From Macrotrachela quadricornifera (Eukaryota > Rotifera > Eurotatoria > Philodinida > Philodinidae), in NCBI GenBank assembly GCA_022393335.1, contig JAJEKB010020261.1:203929-267928 (forward strand): 64,000 bases of DNA, given 5' to 3'. The first letter of the stretch is position 1. Each line of letters starts with the position of its first letter. The position numbers and the translations under genes were made by a program. Shown here in pieces: positions 57,666 through 64,000 of this stretch. Under the pieces are notes generated by a model. It saw nothing but the letters and a program-made list of their open reading frames with translations, was not told the DNA's origin and made no database searches.

Positions 57666-57872
57666 TGGGGTGAATCAAGAAGACTTTTTACATTTTTATC
57701 TTTTTTGCTCTGTATCTTTGTCATTTTAGGAGATAGAAAAAAATTTTCTTCACAAACAACGTGGAGCAAACATTTCTCTTTAAGATCTTGTTTTCAGATT
57801 TTGCAAATCTCATGCGAACAGACTTTACGCCTGTTTTTCTTAGGGCATCTGGAGCATTCTTGATTCACCCCA
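57666..57872. repeat. Inverted repeat with TGGGGTGAATCAAGAA ends
   Basis: The 16-mer at 57666-57681 is perfectly inverted at 57857-57872. Two further variants follow directly (GGGGTAGATCAAGAATC near 57877, GGGGCGAATCTAGAATA near 57907), so the motif clusters four times in 250 bp. Confidence 0.6.
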
Positions 57873-58587
57873 GTTTGGGGTAGATCAAGAATCACATATA
57901 TATATTGGGGCGAATCTAGAATACCAGCTATTTTAACTGGATATACAGCTGTGTTCAAAAAAACTTGCACATCTTTTCCTAGAGGTATTATCCTATATAG
58001 ATGTCCTCTTCGAATTGTTTTGTATCGTAGTTGGTAGCCCACCGAGAGCACTATAAAACAGCATAATTTGATGTTTACTTTGTTCATCTTTAGAAGAAAT
58101 TGAAAGTAAAGATATTTTGCTGTTGCACATAGTAAAATCAACTACAACGCAAATTTCAAGATTTTTAACTTCTTCAACGTGATAAATGATGAAGTTCACC
58201 TATTTATTTTGACTTTATTTTCTCAACATTATAGTTTATGATTCACCGAAAGTTCTATGAAGTGGACATCCGAGATGTTATGTAAATATTGAAGTATTTA
58301 TGATGTATTAATGCTGACGAATTGTTTAATGACATGACTGATACATTTTCAGTCATTTTTCTCGTTAGAAACGGCCTTGATGATGAAACTTTCCTAAAAT
58401 AGTATGGCTCTTTTCATCGCCTACATCTAACACCAAAAAAAATGGGTGGTTCTCAAGTAGCTAAATTTAATAAAAGTCACCAAAATTGCATCTTAACATA
58501 TAACAGGCAATATACCTTGATTTACATAATGATCTCATTCATAAACTTTTTTTTAGCTTTACAGATGCATATTTTAGTTATTCGTTT

Positions 58588-59694
58588 GGGTGGGGCCTAC
58601 GAAAATTGGTCGAACGAAAACTGATAGAACGAAAATTAGCCGCCGATAATTGGTCGCTACGAAAATTTGTAGCTACGAAAATTGATTGATACAAAAATTA
58701 GTCGCTATGCACAATAATCTACACACTCATAACTGAATAAAAGAATACTTGAAAACGAAACTTAATTGCCACGAATGAATTAAATAATGACAACAAAATA
58801 ACAAAAACAACAATGAATAGATTCTCTATATTATCATAAAATTAAGGATTCTTTTTCTCTGATCTATATGAACCCATATAGGATTTCACTTACTAAAAAG
58901 AAAAATAAATTCTCTTAATAATACATCTATAATAAGTTTAATTTCTTTATGAATATATTAGTAGATTGTTCGTAGTTTATGTAAATCAAAATATTATAGT
59001 AGATCAGCTTCTTTTTCGCTAAGATATCAACATTTGTATTAAGTAAAACTCGAAGAAACAAAGCTTTATTACTTTGTAATGACTTTAGTTATACTATTGA
59101 TGAAACAGCTGACGATAAAATTGATTGGAAATATGAATCTACTCGAATGCTTAAATGTAAAAGTCGAGCTCATAGTAATTCTGCTAATACCACGATTTTA
59201 CATGAAACTAATAATCATAATCATCTTGGAAATACTGTTTCAAATAAAATTCGAATATTTAAATAAAAAATTTGTGATCGTGATATTCACTATTATGAAT
59301 CTACATGAACTATGTTTTATATTTCTTTAATGAATTTATCAGATAATACTGTAGCATGCATTTAAAACTTTAAACATAAAATTTTGATATCCATCAGATT
59401 ATTTTTCTTGTGTTTATGAGCTTTTTCATATCTTTTTTTGTTGTCTGTCGAACTGGTATCTATTCTATAATTAGTTTGGTTTAACATTGATCTATTAAAA
59501 TAATTACTATTAGTGTTACGTACTGACAAGTGGCACTCAATATTTTTGATGAAGACAGTTTGTTCTCTAATTACAAATTTCTCGACTAATTTTTGTATCA
59601 ATCAATTTTCGTAGCGACTAATTTTCGTAGTGACCAACTATCGGCGGCTAATTTTCGTTCTATCATTTTTTGTTCGGCCAATTTTCGCTTTCCC
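58588..59694. mobile_element. Mutator-like element with subrepeated long TIRs
   Basis: Arms 58588-58705 and 59582-59694 are inverted copies, about 88% identical by eye. Each is built from 15-18-bp direct subunits of the form CTACGAAAATTGGTCG / AACGAAAATTAGCCG. Outer ends are GGG...CCC. The interior contains a FLYWCH zinc-finger relic (59024-59266, plus), a domain typical of Mutator-derived transposons. No DDE transposase frame survives. The target duplication is not clear. Confidence 0.7.
59024..59266 (+). pseudogene. FLYWCH zinc-finger fragment of the transposon
   Basis: The open frame reads STFVLSKTRRNKALLLCNDF, then YTIDETADDKIDWKYE, MLKCKSRAHSN and TILHETNNHNHLGN, ending at TAA 59264-59266. 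The order (F-x-x-S start, Leu/Tyr strand, Trp, Cys, HxH) matches FLYWCH fingers, with the first finger Cys position reading Tyr. No start codon context and no downstream transposase were found, so it is a relic. Confidence 0.55.
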
Positions 59695-60623
59695 TTAAAT
59701 CTCATCTCAATTATAAATCATAATCTACAAACTAGTAGAACAACTAAAAACTCAAATATACATTTTATCTCAATTAACTAACCATAATTTCAATCACAAT
59801 ATAAATCGAAACTCATTTTTCATTGAACTCTGTTCTTCCATCGATGCCGTAATAAACGCTACGTTTCTCATTCTCATTCGCAGTCGACTTCTTGCCCCTC
59901 ACCCTCACCCCACATTCTCACCCTCAAATTTCTATTTAAAATACAAGCTCATACTGTATTTTCTTCTATAATCACATATACAAAGCCAACTTTTTTATTT
60001 TGTTTCCAAGTGATATAAATCAGCTCAAGATTTAAATACATCTAAACGAAAACAAGTGCACCGATCCTTTTCCACAGCACATACATATAGGTGCCTACTA
60101 CCCCAGCAATAATTTATATTTCCAGAAAAATTAACCTATCTAATTGTTCCAATACTCACAAGAATATCCTCGTCTATATATAAATTACAAATTATACATA
60201 ACTAAAACTTTAACTTTTCCTTTTTTTCCTAAACTCAACTGACTATATCTATCTATCAATCAGTCATCACAACATATGTTTGAAAGAATATATATTCCTA
60301 AATCCCTAAACTAATATGACACTGCATTTATATATGACTTGTATTTAAGCAAAAGAATTTCTTTTTCTTTTTTTCTAGTGTTAACGAGAGAAAGTTCATT
60401 TATATTTGAATTTGAATTAGGCAAATCATGTACTGACAGATATCGTGTGCTTGCATACCACGTGTTTATGTCTACACTGTAAATATTTAGACTGCGTCGT
60501 AAAAGAAAAACAAATGGCGACATTATCAACAAAAACTCAAAATAATGTGTTTGATAGAATTCTGAAGAGAAAAAAAAACGAGTTGTATCAATATACCAAA
60601 TTAACTCAATACCTTATTTTGTC
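59695..60623. other. Spacer upstream of the GH3 gene
   Basis: AT-rich. A pyrimidine-rich CCCCTCACCCTCACCCC patch lies at about 59895-59912. No gene. Presumably contains the GH3 promoter, though no clear TATA element could be assigned. Confidence 0.5.
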
Positions 60624-63444
60624 ATGATACTGTATTGGATTATATTTCTGCTAGTCAACATCGTTGATCCAATGATGTCTATGCCACCACCATTAACAAC
60701 ATACGATAAGGATATTGATATTCTCTTGAGTCAAATGACTGATGAAGACAAAGTTGGTCAAATGACACAAATACAAATTGATCTGATACTTAAAGATCCA
60801 AGTAAACCGTGGAATGAAATCGAAGTTGATCCAGTTAAATTGAGAACAGCCATTCAAAATTATAAAATTGGTTCAATATTTAGTGTAACTGGTACTGGTG
60901 CATATAGTCTTGAACAATGGCATGATATTATTGGAAAAATTCAAGATGAAGCATCAAATACATCATTGAAAATTCCAGTTTTATATGCTATTGATTCGAT
61001 TCATGGTGCTAATTTTGTTCGAAATGCTGTCCTATTTCCCCACGCAATTGCTCTAGCTGCAACATTTAATACGACTTTAATACATGAAATCGGTAAAATT
61101 GTTGCACATCAAACACGTGCTGCTGGAATTCCGTGGGCTTTTCATCCTCAAATCGATATTGGGTGAGTTTATTATGCTTATTCTTTAAATAAATTGAATT
61201 CTATCTTAGTCGGCAAAAATTATGGCCTCGACTGTGGGAAACTTTTGGTGAAGATGTAAAACTTGTCAAAGATATGGGTCGTGCGTATACAGAAAGTATG
61301 CAAGGTGACGATTTGAAATCGCTTGAAACAGTAGCTGCTTGCTTGAAAAGCTTTGTTGGCTATAGTCATCCACAATCAGGTCGTGATCGAACACCTGCAT
61401 GGATTGATGAACGTCAAATGCAGGAATATTTCTTACCACCATTTGAAGAAAGTATTCGAGCTGGTGCTGTTTCGGTAATGATTAATCCTGGAGATGTGAA
61501 TGGTATACCTGGTCATGCCAATTATTATTTAATGACAGAAATTCTCAAAGAAAAATATCAATTTCAAGGATTTACAGTTTCTGACTGGGTACGTATGTAC
61601 TAGGATTCGGGAAGGAGAAAGTGTTAAATATTAGAAAGTTTTTATAAAGACACAAGGAAATAAATTTTATCAAAAACATTTGTTTTTTTTTGTTATAGGA
61701 AGATGTTATACGACTTCATACTGTTTATCATACTGCCGATACACCTAAAGAAGCTGTTCGTCAGGCAATCATGGCCGGAGTTGATATGAGTATGGTTCCT
61801 TTGGATTTTTCATTCTTTGATCTAACACTCGAAGGTATCAAAGATGGTTCAATACCAATATCGCGAATAGATGATGCCGTACGACGTATACTTCGAGTAA
61901 AATATGCACTAGGTAAGTAATACATTTAATTTCGATAGGACTCCAGAAGAAAATATACACCAATCATATTCATGATTTCCCGTGTAGCCCGCAATGATGC
62001 AATCACATGATAATGCATTATTTCGTAGATAAACTATTATAGCGCTTGATTTTCCAATATAATGCATTGAAATAGGTTGCATTATCATGTAATTGCACTC
62101 ATTATTTCTTTACTGGCTGCATGGTTTTTTTTTCTATTATTGAAAGGTCTTTTCGATGGAAGAAATGCTTGGCCTGATATTGCAACAATCAATACTTTCA
62201 TCAATCAAACATTTGATGAAATTAATCTACAAGCAGCACGTGAAGTGATTACATTACTTAAGAATAATAACAATACATTGCCTCTAATAGAAACAAAAAT
62301 TACTTCTGATGCCAAATTATTGATTACTGGTCCTACAGCGAATGTACTAACTTCACTCAATGGTGGATGGTCATATACATGGCAAGGAAATGATCAATCA
62401 ATCTATCCAATTAATTTTACAAATAAAACAATTCTTGAATCGATTAAACGATATTTAGGCATATCGAGGGTTGACTATTTTAATAGTACAACATTTGATC
62501 AGATAATTGATATAAATAAAGTTTTGGATGCATCCGTAAATGCTAGTTATATATTAGTATGTCTTGGAGAACAAGCGTATACCGAAACACTAGGCAATAT
62601 TAATGATTTAACATTAGATAATGCTCAGTTACAATTAGTTGAACAGCTGTATAATCGAACAGATAAACCAATCATTACGGTACTAGTTGAAGGTCGGCCA
62701 AGACTCATACGTCGTATTGTTGAATTATCTTCAGCTATTGTTATGATGTACTTACCAGGCATGGAAGGGTTTGCATACAGTTTTAAACTAATTTTTTTTT
62801 TTCGTATATTTATTTATCTGATATAAATTAGTGGTCAAGCTCTTGTTGATGTTCTCTTTGGGAAATATAATCCAAGTGGACGTTTACCGATCACTTATCC
62901 AAAATACAATCATCATCTGTCAACTTACGATTATCACTGGAGTGAAATTTCTCTTGGCAATGATATTGATGTTGAATTTGAATTTGGCCATGGACTGAGT
63001 TACACAACATTTGTTTATGAAAATTTAGTCCTTTCACATTTATCTACACTTCCATGGGATGAACAACTTTCGATTAGCATAATTGTACACAATACCGGTT
63101 CAGTCATCGGAGGTCATATAGTGCTTCTATTCATAAGTGATCTTTATCGCTCAGTAACACCGCCTAATAAAGAATTAAAAGGTTATTCGAAATTAACATT
63201 GGCACCTGGCGAGCAGAGAAAAATCGAATTTCTATTAAATCGAACTGATCTTTCATTTATTGCTCTTAATAATACTCGTTTGACTGAACCTGGCCTTTTT
63301 ACTGTTACTATTGGTGATCTTCAAGCAAATTTTACATTACTTGCTGACACGAACACACTATCTTCTACTTCGGCATTTACTATTCATCACTTCAAAATCA
63401 TCACCCTATGTTTTCTTTTTTCTATTCAATTAATTTTCATGTAA
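60624..63444 (+). CDS. Glycoside hydrolase family 3 beta-glucosidase, secreted/GPI-like
   Basis: Five exons (60624-61162, 61210-61588, 61699-61912, 62147-62768, 62832-63444) join in frame into 788 residues. An N-terminal signal (MILYWIIFLLVNIVDPMMSM) precedes the GH3 TIM barrel: LLSQMTDEDKVGQMTQ, IPVLYAIDSIHGAN, LWPRLWETFGED, and the nucleophile motif FQGFTVSDW (Asp305, at the exon 2/3 junction). The alpha/beta sandwich follows (LITGPTANVLTSLNGGWSYT, DKPIITVLVEGRP, YNPSGRLPITYP), then an FnIII-like domain (FEFGHGLSYTTF, KGYSKLTLAPGEQRKIEF). The last 22 residues (HHFKIITLCFLFSIQLIFM-like) are hydrophobic after a Ser/Thr-rich stretch, suggesting GPI anchoring. It likely releases glucose from beta-glucans. 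Similarity is to bacterial/protist-type GH3, so horizontal origin is plausible. Intron 4 has a weak GTTTGC donor. AATAAA (63445-63450) abuts the stop. Confidence 0.9.
61998..62097. repeat. Hairpin inside GH3 intron 3
   Basis: Arms 61998-62017 (TGCAATCACATGATAATGCA) and 62078-62097 are complementary at 19 of 20 positions, around a 60-bp spacer. It accounts for much of this 234-nt intron, whereas neighbouring introns are 47-110 nt. Confidence 0.65.
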
Positions 63445-63590
63445 AATAAATATTTTTCCGTCATGCAAAATAAGAAATAGATATTGTATCAGAGTGTCAT
63501 TATATTTATATTTACAGCCACTTAATACCTTTAAATTAGAATAAGTCGTTTCGACATCTACTTGGTTTTTTAAAATATCTGATACAAATA
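63445..63590. other. 3' flank of GH3 gene
   Basis: Contains the polyA signal at 63445-63450. Nothing else seen. Confidence 0.5.
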
Positions 63591-63955
63591 AAGGGTGTTC
63601 TATAAGTAACGACCCCCATTTTTATTTACTTTTTATCTGGATCACATTTGAAATTGGACGGAGATTGAACATATATATATATATAGTTAAAGAGGAAAAC
63701 ACAAGCTATCATGCATGATGAATTGGATTCAATTTGTATGAACCTTAAGAAAGTACTAGATTGATAAAATTATTTCAAATAATTTTACCAACGTAGTACT
63801 TTCTTTAGATTCATACAAAATGAATCCAATTGATTATGCATGATAGCTTGTATTTTCCTCTTTAACTATATGTATGTTCAATCTCCGTCCAGCTTTAAAT
63901 GTGATCAAGACAGAAAGTAAACAAAAACAGGGGTCGTTACTTATGGAACACCCTT
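63591..63955. mobile_element. Full-length palindromic MITE, about 364 bp
   Basis: Practically the whole unit is two inverted arms of about 178 bp meeting near 63780. Ends read AAGGGTGTTCYATAAGTAAC inward, with internal inverse blocks AATTGGACGGAGATTGAACA, TAAAGAGGAAAA and AGCTATCATGCATGAT. Arm identity is about 85-90%, implying a recent copy or hairpin-mediated homogenisation. Termini resemble Tc1/mariner-type ends; a TA target duplication is not evident. Confidence 0.85.
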
Positions 63956-64000
63956 CATAATCGTCATTTAAATATTTAAAACTGCCAAGTAAAAGACCAG

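Larger units (their letters stand above)
54705..58586. other. Gene-free region with repeat fragments
   Basis: No gene supported. It contains the second dispersed-repeat copy (56211-56297), degenerate direct repeats about 190 bp apart near 56430 and 56615, a purine-rich patch at 57480-57590, and a 207-bp unit with 16-bp perfect inverted ends (57666-57872). A 115-codon minus frame (57794-58141) is unrecognised. Confidence 0.45.

Noticed and set aside
57794..58141. 115-codon minus frame beside an inverted repeat, considered as a transposase fragment
   Set aside because: No DDE or other transposase motif could be identified.

Overview
The window reads as nuclear DNA of a small invertebrate, most likely a bdelloid rotifer. 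The evidence is AT-rich intergenic DNA, compact genes on both strands with GT-AG introns mostly 45-65 nt long, AATAAA signals tight against stop codons, a gene set typical of bdelloid accessory regions (ADP-ribosyltransferase/TPR/WWE proteins, F-box/LRR protein, divergent GPCR, intronless bacterial-type M20 hydrolase, GH3 glucosidase) and many small, decayed, nested DNA transposons. The species assignment is inference; no rRNA or tRNA gene was seen. A 400-base run of N interrupts the sequence at 32191-32590.

Layout. 0-10.7 kb: a rhodopsin-like GPCR (+), a decayed Helitron-like coding stretch, a long gene-poor tract with repeats and a miRNA-like hairpin, an intact SET/MYND (SMYD-like) gene (+), and an F-box/LRR gene (+) in which each leucine-rich repeat is exactly one 84-nt exon. 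12-19 kb: a broken ART-TPR gene (-), an ART gene with one in-frame TAG (+), and a broken RNF14-like RBR ubiquitin ligase (-). 20-32 kb: a transposon graveyard with a 2.2-kb inverted duplication carrying a nested MITE, and a 3.46-kb element with 9-bp target duplications that contains a hAT-type element (8-bp TSD), which itself contains a TTAA-flanked mini-element, plus two further inverted-repeat units.

33-44 kb: intronless M20 amidohydrolase (-), a four-exon SnoaL-like gene (-), a complete four-exon fem-1-like ankyrin gene (-) and a 79-residue Gly/Tyr-rich small gene (+) with a 4-nt first coding exon. 47-55 kb: degenerate short-period repeats, a sugar-lactone oxidase (GULO/ALO-like) pseudogene (-), a single-pass membrane protein with an apparent 2-nt frameshift in its signal peptide (-), and an intact WWE-ART gene (-). 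57-64 kb: a Mutator-like element with subrepeated long TIRs and a FLYWCH relic, a five-exon GH3 beta-glucosidase with a C-terminal hydrophobic tail (+), and a 364-bp full-length palindromic MITE.

There is no operon-like logic. The shared themes are protein modification (three ART loci, one RBR E3, an F-box protein and a FEM1-type substrate receptor), small-molecule or carbohydrate hydrolases of probable foreign origin, and heavy turnover: at least four gene relics lie among intact genes. Several genes have a strong TTNCAG-like acceptor a few bases before the ATG, which fits spliced-leader trans-splicing.
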